Assembly: GCA_003342815.1 (NCBI GenBank)
Contig: PTEX01000135.1
Location: 1 to 64,000, forward strand
Direction: 5' to 3'
Source of the DNA: Eudromia elegans
Lineage: Eukaryota > Chordata > Aves > Tinamiformes > Tinamidae
Length of the DNA stretch: 64,000 nucleotides
The translations under genes and the position numbers were made by a program. This document shows, piece after piece, positions 38,243 to 50,300 of this stretch (position 1 is its first letter; each line of letters starts with the position of its first letter). The notes beneath the pieces were generated by a model. That model did not search any database and had not been told where the DNA came from. It saw only the letters and a list, made by a program, of their open reading frames with translations.

Positions 38243-38274
38243 GGCAGCAGCGGCAGCAGCAGCAGCAGCAGCAG
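38243..38274. repeat. MYO3A: CTG/CAG trinucleotide repeat next to the MYO3A stop
   Basis: On the minus strand the TAG stop is followed at once by seven uninterrupted CTG, then CCG and two more CTG, so the first bases of the 3' UTR are a CUG repeat in the RNA. Confidence 0.95.
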
Positions 38275-38389
38275 CTAGAACTGCTGGATAAGGCGCCGGC
38301 GCTGCGAGGTCTTCCGCAGCAGCCTTCTGTAGTCATAGGGATTATCTTCTGCTTTACCCTCCTCCAGAGGGCTTTCTGCAACCCTCGAC
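38275..38389 (-). CDS. MYO3A: MYO3A last coding exon with actin-binding C-terminus
   Basis: It encodes [15 protein letters not shown] then [18 protein letters not shown] and IQQF, stop TAG. Human ends [22 protein letters not shown]. This is the class III C-terminal actin-binding motif (3THDII), which lets the tail hold actin while the motor steps. Acceptor ATCTGCAG. The stop runs straight into a CTG repeat. Confidence 0.98.
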
Positions 38390-41300
38390 CTGCAGATTAA
38401 GCACAGACAGAAGTACTTTAGAAATTAAAGCCAAAATATTTACCCTGGCAAACACTGCTAATCGACTGCTTAACCTCCACCCTCAGCAAACTGAAAAGGA
38501 AAGAGGGAAAAAGAAAGCAGCTGACGTTCCCAGGCCTCTTCTGCCTCTGCTGCACAGAGCAGGCACCTCACACAGCCACGTTACACCAACACCGAGAACA
38601 ACCTGCCCTTCTAAGAAGGGGAGCTAGTAACAGCACTCAGTAACAATACTGAGGACACGGAGAGGTGTTTTGCAGTAGTTTTTGCCTGGTGGTTTTACTG
38701 GACTGGACTTGCAGCTGATGTAAATTTGCTTGGTTTTAGCCTGCGTGTTGAGCTCTTCTGACCTGATTTTACTTGGAAGGCAGGTTGCACGCTGGAAGGC
38801 AACTCTGACAGGCTGGAATAGTGACCTGACGTCAGGTATTCTCATGGAGCTGGATCAAAATAAAACTAAGCTACTGAGAGACAGTCTATCAGGCTGAAGT
38901 AATGACAGGAATAGGTAGCGTTCCACACCAGACATATGCACTACCACCAGTGAACTGCCAAAAAACCATGAACATGGTTTCTATTGCAGAAAGTTCTATT
39001 GCAGAAAGAAGAACCTGCAGAAAATGTTTATTACTTAAATTGAAGAAAGAGTAAAAAACTGCCCTCAGAGGTACTAGTGTAAATTCAGAGTCGCATGGAT
39101 TTTTTTTCACTTTGGCTATTCAGGATATAATCAGAGCTGCACATGATATGATGCAAGAACCTCCTCTCATTGAGTGCAGCAGCAAAAATCTCATTCATCT
39201 GAACCAGACCTCATATTATTCTATAGCTTCCTACTGAAACTGAAAGATTTGATACAATATCACTATCAAATATATTTTGGATATGTTTTTAAAATTCACC
39301 AATCCTCCCAGACCTAGAATGTTTTCCTTTAGCCTTTTTCTTTCCAAGTTTTTCCCACACAGAAATGCACCGGTATACGGATACATACACGTGCACATGC
39401 GTGCACGTGAGCGGGTGTAATCCACATTCCCGCTCACCAGCAGGTGCCAGAATACGATTTCCTCTGCCTGGCAGTGGTCGGCAGGTCCATGGAGCCCTCC
39501 CTTCTGCTGCTCTGCCACCCTGTCCACGTTGGTGGCATCCACCTCCTGCTGTGGGCACCTGTGCTGCTGCAGGGCCGCGGGAGGAGGAGGAGGAGGAGGA
39601 GGAGGAGGAGGAAGTCAGGCTGCTGCTGTCCAGCTGCAAGCAGCTCCACGGCCACCTACCTCATTTAAAGTCTGAATCAGAAACAGAAGTTTTAAATTTT
39701 GCTCTTGTTTTTCTCCGTTTTAGATTAGGAAGTAGGAAGTCTGTCCCTCTCAACTGGAGTTTGGCAGGCAGGCTGAATCCCCATTATAGTATCATTTGTC
39801 CCTACTACATGAGGATGGGAATTCTGCAGTTATAGAGCTTCCAAATCAGACTTGCATGATTCCATAATAAGGAAAAAAAATGTGAAAGTGCATCTTTATT
39901 TGCATGAATATGTACACAGTGACATTGATATATACATACACATACATATGTCTATATACACACACATGTTTCTGAAGTAGGACATACAACATGTATTTTT
40001 TCCTATGGTTATTTTGTATGACTCACCGTTCAGTCACTCTTAAGGTTGAAGTCCTGCGCTCGGCTGTTTGTCTCTTCTTTTTTGTGGTGGAACTGCTGTC
40101 CTTTGAGGTGGAATCAATGGACGAAATTTCTTGGTAATAGACATCTAAATCTAGCACTTTGCCTAGACTGCCAATAAATAAGTATATTAAGTTAACAAAT
40201 CCACTTTTCAACATAATGTTCACCACTCATAAAGAAGACAATCAAATACCATTAGTAGTTGTGTTTGTGTGTTGAAGGTCTAAAGAAAATAATATATATA
40301 CACACAAGCAATCAGTCTCTAAAGTGTGACAGCTGTACAATGCAGATGTTGAGATTTTTGAAATGCTCAATGCTAAATGCTGATCCCACTAGCAAATATT
40401 GTGTAGTAATGTTTGGTATGCAAGGATTATATCTGACTTTGTAACATAGGTGTCACTGTACACCAATATAAATATATATATAAAACCAAAAAATAAAGGT
40501 AGTACTGGGACTGCAAGGTCAGACACTACTAGGCCACTTTCAGCAATGTCATTTTCAGTGATATATTTCTAACTGTGGTAGTAATTTCATTATAAGAATT
40601 GTTCTTCAGAGGATTTAAGTTTTAATGACAAAAACATGCTTTAGATTGCGATTTAGCTGTCAAGTTTTTCAGCTCAACGAACAAATTAATATTCAAGCAT
40701 TTAGGTATACTTATGACACTCTCTAGAGGTCCTTAAAAACCAAATTCATCATGGAGATTGGCAAGCCGTAAGAAAATAAGGAACCTCAAGAAGTTCAACA
40801 GAGGCAAGTGCGGGGTCCTGAGCCTGGGGAGGAATAACCGCAGGCACCAGTACAGGCTGGGAGTGACCTGCTGGAGAGCAGCTCTGTGAAGGACCTAGGA
40901 GTCCTGGTGGACAAGTTGACTGTGAGACAGAAATGTGCCCTTGCGTGGCCAAGAAGGCCAAAGATATCCTGGCCTGGGTTAGGAAGGGTCAAATGGCCAG
41001 CAGGTCGAAGGAGGTGATTCTCTTCCTTTACTCAGCCCTGGTGAGGTCACATTTGAAGTGCTGTGTCCAGGTCTGGGCTCCCCAGCACAACAGAGGCGTG
41101 GAGCTACTGCAGTGAACCCTCTGGATGGCTACTAATGTGATGAAGAGACAGCAGCATCTGTCCTATGAAGACAGGCAGAGGGAGCTGGGAGTGCTCAGCT
41201 CGGAGCACAGAAGGTTGAGGGCAGATCTTACAGGGTGTTTAAGCATCTGAAGGAAGAGGGTCAGGAGGATGGGGTCAGACTATTTTTAGTGGGGCCCAGT

Positions 41301-44300
41301 GTTAAGACAAGAGCCAACAGCCACAAACTGAGGCAAGGGAGTTCTATCTGAGCATGAGGAAAAACATCTTTACTTTGAGGGTGACAAAGCACTGGAACAG
41401 GCTGTCCAGAACGGCTGTGGAATCTCCGTCCTTGGAGATGTTCAAAAGCCACTGGACAGAGGCCTGGGCAGAGCGCTCCATGGGACCCTGCTTGAGCCGT
41501 GGGCTTGCACTACATGATCTCCAGAGGTGCTGCCTTCCAACCTCAACCATTCTGTGACACTCACGCATCCTATTTTGTCTCATGATTAATTTTACTTTAG
41601 ATGTTCTTAGAGGCAGACATACAGCTGAACTGGTATGTCTGGATTTGCTCTTATACTCAGAAGAGAGGCATTTTTATGATATAATTCATCTGATCTATTT
41701 TAGATACCTCTTTTAGGAATTGATGAATCACCTTCCTAAAGATGCTTATTTTTTGTCCTCTGACTACAAGAGGGAATCTACAGCAACTAGATCATTATTG
41801 ATGCCATTGATGCAGATATCTATATTTTGTCAGATAAGAGCTATCCAGTGTCACAGGTACAAAAAACAAATAAATCCAACACCCACATTTAAAAGGCTAA
41901 GGGGAAAAGTGTGTCCTAAAAGCAACCTGAAAAAGAAGTACAGAAATCATCTCTCACATTGATACAAACCAGAAATAACTCCATTGATTTCTGCTATACT
42001 AGTATAGAGTTATCACATGAAAAAAGATGCTGTCATGGAACTACTTATCTAGATTTAGGACGAGTAAAATCAAACTGAGGCCAAACAAACAAACCCCACT
42101 AGATGTATATTTTATTCTTGCCAATGAGAGATACCAATAGATGTGATTTTTTTTTCCAAGATTCACATGGCATCATAAGAGAGCACCTAGAACTGACACT
42201 CAGGGTGGGTATGGACATTAACTGAATCCCTTAAGCATATCCCTTAAGCATAGCAAGTGCAATTTTAACTGTGCATGAATGAATGAACGTGCTTTGTGTA
42301 CATAATCTGTGTATAATATCATGTAACTTTATCTAAGATAAATATTTTACACACGGGGTCTTTATCTTGAAGCTGCAGCCAGTTTAATGCTAAGGGCCCA
42401 TTCACACCACTGTCAGGCATCTTGCGTTTATGAACAGACCACCACAGCATTACATGGGTCACTGGGGAGCAGCCAAAAAGCTTAAGTAGGGAACGATGAA
42501 CAAATAAGGCTACTGCTTGTACGTAGACCAGAAACTGCAAGCTGTGAATCTACCAGGTCTACCTCATGTACACATCTAAGACATAAAAAGTTGGATATAT
42601 GTACTGCTTCCTTTATCCTACTGAGATCCATCAAAACAGGTTAGTTACACTATGAAAATAAAAAGACTTCTGGTTGAAATTTCAATGACTGCTTTTCTTT
42701 TTTTTTTCTTAGTTATTAATTTTATTACAGATTATATATCCATGATCTACCTCTATATTTTTACTGTATATAAGAAAGGATTTTAACATTCTTTGTATAT
42801 TTACTAACTAAAAAGAAGTTGCGCATTTGCCTTGACTGGAATCTTAAGCATTTATAATTATTTTCACTATCAGAACTGTCTTTGAAGTGGACCTTATCTT
42901 AACTTATTATTGTGCTTCTCTTGCCATGGTAAAGGACCAGTAAAACTGAATGACTAAATTCTGTAGTGGAGTTTTATTTTTTTCAAAATTATGTATTTTA
43001 ACTTTTTACAGGATGCCCTTCATGTGAATAACCAAATTACTTTTTTCTTTTAAATTTTTTTAACACTTTATTTTCCCAATTGAAATACAGCTAAGGACTA
43101 TTTCTACAGTACCAAAATAGAGAGATATGAAAAAAATTACCTGTCTTTCCTTGGTTTCCGTTTTTCATCTTGTATGGACTTCTAAGAAAATATCAAGAAG
43201 TTATTAATAAAAATGTGCTGAAATGTACCTTTTTGAAAAGGCATAATTTATATGTGCTCAGGATGAGACTTTATTTTTTTGCTAAAGAAAATTATAGAGA
43301 ACACAGTTTGCAGAAGAGGAGAATAAGTGCCCCGGCAACATTTCTTTTCAGAATCTTTGTGAATAGGAATGTCACTAAGAATGTGAATAGCACTGGTAAT
43401 CCCAAATTTTAGTTGCCATATTGTGAAAAAAAAGAAAAACAACAGTAAAATCAGTTGTGATCAGAACTGAAAAGCACATCTAAAACCTTCAGGTATCTAC
43501 TGTTTTAATAAAGTTGAGAACACTGTCTATTGAGCTGCATTTCTTTGGTGTCATGACAATTTACTTGAATAAAAGGAATGCAGTGGGGAAAGGCATAATC
43601 CTTTTCAAGGTGGTATTGTCACAAGCTTTAGTAGAACAGAATGGACAAAGCTTCCATTCAAAAGGTCATGTACTAGGTGGCAAAAGCACCATTAGGACAT
43701 AACAGTCCCATGCAACACAGAGTGAGCCACAGAGAACACGAATAATTATCTCTAGTAGATTTCTGTCTTTACAAAGAAAAATATCGTGCTGCAGCATCTA
43801 AAGCATGACATTAAGTGCAGAGAGTCTTAATTACGCTTGTTGCAAAGCAGTGAAAATTTATTAATCAATTGTACCACTTTACAGTCACTGTAATAGGAGA
43901 ATCAGGAATCCTGATGGACAGACTATTCAAACATACACGATGTATAACTCCAAAGTGATAGGCTATAAACCCAAGAATAAACTGCTAATGTCTTGTATGA
44001 TAAAAGGGCCATTGTCAGGCTTCATTTATACCTGTGTACCACCTTACTTCTTTGGATATTGAAAGAAATGAGTGAGAATAGAGGGTATCTCATTAATATC
44101 TGTAACATGATATGAGAGAATTAACTATTTTTTGCAGGGGGAGAAAGCAAATTTTGCAAAAAAAAAGAATATATATATATAGGCATTCATTATATTGAAT
44201 GCCTTAACTGTCAGGGAATCAGCTTGATCTGTGAATAGCTGCAGCCCACCACAATGTTTATCAAAGCAGAACTGCACGGGAAAGCTGACTAGCCCCGGCC

Positions 44301-47300
44301 ATCTCAGGTTAGCGCTCAGCGACCTGCCTGGGGTAAGATTTTAATAACTGGGAGATCCTCTTTCCCCACCTAAGGTTAAGTTTATTAGGAGCTTTTGTTG
44401 TCCCTTCTCCTTACTAGTGAACTTAGTGTCGGGAATGCAGACTTTGCTTTTTCAAGCTTTCTGCAAAACACAGCTAACTGAAAATGAGTATCTTGAAAAA
44501 TGTCTGGTTAAAAATTTGTTTATAAATTTTTGTTAACAAAATTCTGCAGTATTATTGAAGTAGAGGCTGTTTTCTGATAAGCAGCTGGCCACATAGTAAA
44601 TTTGCTTTCATAAAATACTATGTTTCTGACTGTAAAATCTCTGCTTTATATATATTCATTTACTTTAGCATTACTTCTCAGAAATCTACAAAATTCAGCA
44701 TCGTGCCTTTCATTTCAGCCCTTAATCTCACCAATCTTGTTTTCCCCAAACAAAGCTTAATCGTACACTCCAATTTCTTTTCAAGAATACCCTTTCTTTT
44801 TCAGCATTGTTTCACTGTTCCCAAGCTGTGTTATTTCAGAGCCATGATAAGAAACTACAGCCATGTTAGTCTTTTTTGCTGTGCCAGACACAATCTCCCT
44901 AAAGGCCCTGGTGACACCTTCTGTTGAGAGGAGAAGCAATTGCTACGGTTAGTTTATTAGCTGGACTCTCACCGGCTGTTAAAATAGGTCACTAAGATAC
45001 ATGCACCTCAAGCAAATGAGTTTAATTGCTTTTTTTTTTTTCTGGAACCACCTTGTCACATGCTTTTACACCTCCTCTCTTTCTGCTCACTTCCTTGCCT
45101 TTTTCAATATTTAATGGCACTGAAGTCAACAGTGAGAGCAGACCTCGGTATCTGAACTTGGACCGAGCGCTATACAGAGAGAGATACTCAAATCCATTAG
45201 TCTCCTGAGTTGTTTGTATTTGCAAATTCCTTCATAATCACAATCTGACACATTTGGTAAAGAAAGTTACACTGTGCATACTAATACAGTCCATTTAAAT
45301 ACTGCTTTCTCTGCTAGGCCATGTACTAATTGAGACACTCAAAATAGCTCTCTGAACAAACCTGTTTTTCTCCAGTGATTTTACAAAGAATCCAGGGAGA
45401 TTGAACACTTAACTTCAGTGTTTACAGTGCAAATGCTGCTTACGCATAAAATGAATGTATAGATGTTATGTTACAGAGATACAAACTGGCCTGACCTGGT
45501 GCCCCAGTCAAGACAATTTTTAACCTTAATTGTTTGAAATGATTCGAGTTTTGCAGCCTGCCCCCTTTCAGCAAGATCCAGCTTTTATGCTGTATCAGAA
45601 AGAAATATAGAAAATTGGGTCATTAGAAAGAGCACTTAGGTGGGAATTATCTGGCAGTTTTAAAACACAAAAGCTTGCCCAACTTACATGTATTAGAGTG
45701 TAGTAGCTGGAATCCTCGGGATTGTTTAATGTCTTGGGCTTCCGTGGCCTCCTTGGGGGTCTCTGCTTTGGGCGAGAGTCCTCCACTTTGGATGCAACTG
45801 TAAAGAAAGCAGACAACAGCAATGCTTGTTTCTTCACAGAATAGGAAGCTTTTACAAAAACAGGGGAATTTTACCACAGAGAGGAAAAAGATCCATTCAG
45901 TCACTTTTATTAGTCGCTTTATTCAGTCACTTTTATTGTAATTCATGAAAATGACTGCTTTGGATATTTCCACGACCGGACTGGAAAGGAGAATGGGTTT
46001 ATTCACTTGAACTCCAACAACCCCATGGATGCACACCATGTAATGAATAAGGCCAGTAGTCTTCTTGGCCCAAGAGCTTGATCTCCACCCCTTCATGGGG
46101 CAGATCTTCCCCAAGGTCCCCTGCTGAAGTTGTTCTGTTTCAAGCAAAATTATGTACCATAATCGGGCAAGACAGTGTGACCTTGTCTGAGGGCCTCAGG
46201 GTAAGCTACTTTAGTGCCCTCAACTTCCAGTCTCTATTCCTATGGAAGCTTTCTCCAAACACGTAAAAATGAACAAACTAAGAGCAACCACAACATTAGT
46301 CCTGACATTAGGATACAGGCACAGAGGGATCCTTTGTGAATCATCGTGTCTTCATATGGAAAAACAAGCATCTGCACAGCCCATTCTTTGGGACCACAGG
46401 AAGGTCTCTGGAGGAGCTAAGGGACCATGACCATACCGAGTGGTAGACCTGGCCTCTTGACATTCAGTGTCAAGTATGGGAAAGGTTAAGAGAGAGACGT
46501 GGCAATTCCTTCATGAGGAAGGCAGGCAGAGGTGCAGGGTATCAGAACACCATGACAGAGATGGGTCACAAGGGACATGAACAAGGTGATGAAGGAAGTC
46601 ACAGCACAGGGTCTAGGCATGGTGAGCCTCATGACAGAATTTCATTGACAGTGTCATGACAGAATTTCATAATCCAATGAGGTTTTCGATTGTCCTTGTG
46701 GTATCACAGAAATATATAGATGAGATTCCATGAGAAAGGCCATTTCCTGACTCAAAAATGAATACAGTATGAGTGAAATAAAGATCTAGCTCTCCAAAAA
46801 TGACTGAAGGGCATTTTATTGATTTATCCCCTTTGCAAGGAATGACTTTGTCTCCATAACCCTGATGTGCTAACTACATGTGATTGTGTCTCAGAAGACT
46901 GTATTTTGCTCAAAAATGGCCACCAGAAACTGTTTTACACTGCAAAAATAAAAACTGTCCCATGTACCTCAGACATCTTTTTAATTAAGGACATAGCACA
47001 ATCATTTAAAATGAGAAACGATCAGTAATACATCAGTGCTGGCTCCTGCACAATTAGCTGTGTAAATTTTTTTTTATGTGTGATAAATAAAGGCTTGTAA
47101 AGGTCATGGATATACTGAGGAGCCAGAATGAATAATGTTAATTTAAACTGTAGTTAGATAATGATTACATTTATTGTTTTAGTTTCTTATCTCAAATGCA
47201 GACTGTTTCTCATTTAAAAAAACAACAAATATCTTTCAACATTTTGCACTTAAGAGAACTTTTTTTTTTGTTTTTTTAAAGCTAGGGTACAAATAATTCA

Positions 47301-50300
47301 CATTAAACAATGAATTTAGATGCAATACATTCATTTCATCAACCTGTATTAAATATAAATTACATTCTTTCATTCAAGAAGTCTTGGGTCTGACTGCTCT
47401 TATATGGGCTGTTGTTATTCTGTTACATTTCAAAAGGGCCACCTGGAGCTATCTGGGTTTCCATTTGTGACAGACAGGCAAGCCTTTCCCATTTCATTTT
47501 TAAACACTACAGGAGCCTAACTTGGAAACAATAGCTTAAAATGAGCATCAATTCAGTGATTCAGTGTAATTAAATGGATACACTAACCCCTTGCCTGTGG
47601 GATATTTTCAAAAATTGTGTCAAAGATCACAACAACTGCATGAAACCACAGAAAAGAAAATGAAACTAAATTGAAGGTACTAAGAAATGCAAGGGGAAAA
47701 GGGTCTCATAATACCTAGACACTTTTTACTGTCCCCTATGAATTCACCATGATGTATGCTGTTATGTTATTTAATTCATCACTGTCAAACACATAAAGCA
47801 TTCTCATATTCTAGCTGGAATAACTGAAATCAGCCCTATACTTCTTGCCTATGTGCTCTGCAATGAGACTCCTCTTACATTCAAAAACAAAACCACTTTG
47901 ACAAGGACAAGAGTTTCAGAGAAAAAAAAAAGGCTTTTTAAGAGGCCTAATGCCTTTTGCCTATGAATGAGCTACGCAAAAGAACCAAGGGGACAGAAAT
48001 ATTATGTGGGATCAACCATCCTTCTAGGCTTGGACCTGCTATTTCTTTTCAAAATAGCCCAGAGGGCTGAAAATGGACTTCTGAATTTCTTCTTCAAATT
48101 ACATAATATACAGTAGTTTTACAACACTGATGGATTTAGTTTTATTTCATCAGAAAGTGAACTCGTGATTTCCTTCTGCTCTTGTATTTGTGTTTATTTT
48201 TATTGAAATAAAACCGATGTGGTAGAACTTTTAGTATCGGATACCTCACTGCACAAATAAAGATTTGCTCCTTCATTAGTTGCTGATACTCCCAGAAATC
48301 ACTCACTTTGCAGATTTAAGGGTAGAAAGCAAATTTGATACCTGTGCTGGATATATGGCGAGTTGGATGAGCTTGTTTTCCAGATGGCCCATACATTTCT
48401 GCAGTAGGCAACGAAGCAGAAAGTAGGACTAAAATCATTCACCTATTAGTCTAGGCCAATCAGGTTGCTTCTGCAGTCCATTACAAAGAAGTTTTCCTTT
48501 GGAGCCCAGTAAATTATCTTATAGTCTAGTTTTGCTTAAGGCTTCAAGTATCTGTGGAAGATGGTGCTTTATACTTTAAAGGAAAACTGTCAGCTTTTAT
48601 CTGGTAAACATTTAAACACATACACTGCAACAATTACTAAAAACCAACAAATCCTTGCCACAGAAGCTGTGAGCGCTTCTGAAATGCCAGCTGGCACAGT
48701 TATCTCTACCCTAGCAGGTAAAGGAGGTGCGCAAAGCAAGACACACTGAGGCTTGCTCAAAGTCATGCCACAGCGAGCCATGGAGACAGCCACGGAGCAG
48801 GAGCAGAGCATCGCGCTGGGCCCCCAGCTCCGGTCAGCCCATGCCCTTTAGGTGTGGTGTGTCAGGGGCTGCTGGCACTGCATTCTCACCTGCCTAACAA
48901 CTGGTGCATAGCACATGAGGAGAAATTAGAAACAAGAACACTTGATACTATACACTTCTTAAAAAAATTATTATTAAACTTCGGGAATAGGAAGAGAGGA
49001 TGAGCAAGTTGAAAGGGAGAAAGATTTTGCTCAAACTGCAAGTACACACAGTCAGCACAAAGAGGTTTTGCTCTAGTGACCAAGAACCTTGCCTTTTGAG
49101 CCTTGCTTACTATACTGCAACTAATATCCAAGAAGTTACATCTCTCTCCTGTCCACAACCGAAGCATCCCATCAAAACACACATTTCAGCAAGTAATGAT
49201 GGTGAGTTTAATATAAGTGAGTTTATTTTCTAAGAGAATGAACTAATCATACAGTCTGTCAAGGCATGAAAAATGCGGCTGCCAGGTAACATCAAAGAAA
49301 CTTTAACATATCTAAGGAAAATGGTATCACATTAACAACAATCAAAGTAGACCTTACGTCTGAGCTAGCTTTGAGTTAGTGATGCCACTGCAGCTCACTG
49401 CTCAGCATCACCTGCCCAGCCAAGAATACACCTAGAGCACCACGTACGTTCTGTAGCCTCACTGAGAACTCTTGTCGCTCTGGCTGTTTGCTAGGGAGGA
49501 TCAAGTGAGTTACTCCTTCCCCAGCTGGGCCTGCCACATGGACTCCACACTTCTCTGCGCCATGCAACGGCACTGGGGGTCGCACAGCCCCCCCTGTCAG
49601 GCTAGGACTATCCATTCTCATCCCACCACTCTCAGCATCTCACTTTGCTAAGTTCTGCAAAGCTCCTCTGAAACATTCCTACATAATTTGCACACAGGGC
49701 TGTACAGTGTTTAATCACAGCAGTTATTACTACTTTCTTATTCAGTCCTCACCAAAAATGCAAATACATTATAAAAAAAGGAATGAAAAACAAATGAGAA
49801 AAGGGAAAATGGACTTTAGGACTGGCGCATTTACAGTTAACGTGTGTGTGCCCAACATTATCACTGAAATTCTAAAGAAACTCTGGTGAGCTTGTGCTTT
49901 TTTTTTCCCCCCCAAAAAAAAAGTCAAGTATGAGCAAAGAATGTTTGAATAAAGATGAGTCAGTATCAACAGCCCTTGAAGTCAAACTGTGTCTGCACAC
50001 TCTGACATATATGGTGATAACCTGGAAGACAACAGTCCAGAGCAGCCAGCAATCATGGACACTAATGTAAATTAATCTATCACAGAAGATGTTATGCTGA
50101 AGGCTCAAGAAAGAGTGGTTGCAGCTATGATAAGCATCTAAGTGTTGAAAGGTCTGTATTTATCAGACCAGCTCGAGAAACAGATAGACCCATTTTCAGG
50201 TCACTTCAGTAAAATGTTACTTGCTTTAGCAATGTTTCACATGTTCTGGGGGTAGGACACATAAGGACAGTCCCAGAATAAAGCAGGAAGAAAAACAACA

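Larger units (their letters stand above)
36267..38274 (-). other. MYO3A 3' UTR / GAD2 promoter and 5' UTR interval
   Basis: The two-kilobase interval between the MYO3A stop and the GAD2 ATG. Reading 5' to 3', it begins with a CTG repeat in the MYO3A 3' UTR. An AATAAA on the minus strand at 37836-37841 is the nearest clear MYO3A polyadenylation candidate; another is at 36973-36978. The GAD2 start region follows. The exact MYO3A end and GAD2 cap sites are not visible. Confidence 0.6.
38390..40026 (-). other. MYO3A: Last MYO3A intron
   Basis: It holds the possible extra exon, the GGA repeat and a short duplication (separate entries). A TA/CA-rich patch is near 39928-39968. Otherwise anonymous. 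Confidence 0.85.

Noticed and set aside
38043..38381. Minus-strand frame with poly-Ser/poly-Cys through the CTG repeat
   Set aside because: It is an out-of-frame reading of the last MYO3A exon and the trinucleotide repeat.
39231..39542. Alternative minus-strand frame ([16 protein letters not shown]) over the possible MYO3A exon
   Set aside because: It looks protein-like, but its boundaries would be phase 0 on both sides and would shift the frame between the flanking MYO3A exons, which need one base in and two bases out.
40933..41115. Small plus-strand ORF as a host gene
   Set aside because: It is the C-terminal reverse-transcriptase remnant of a CR1 element, followed by the CR1 3' UTR.
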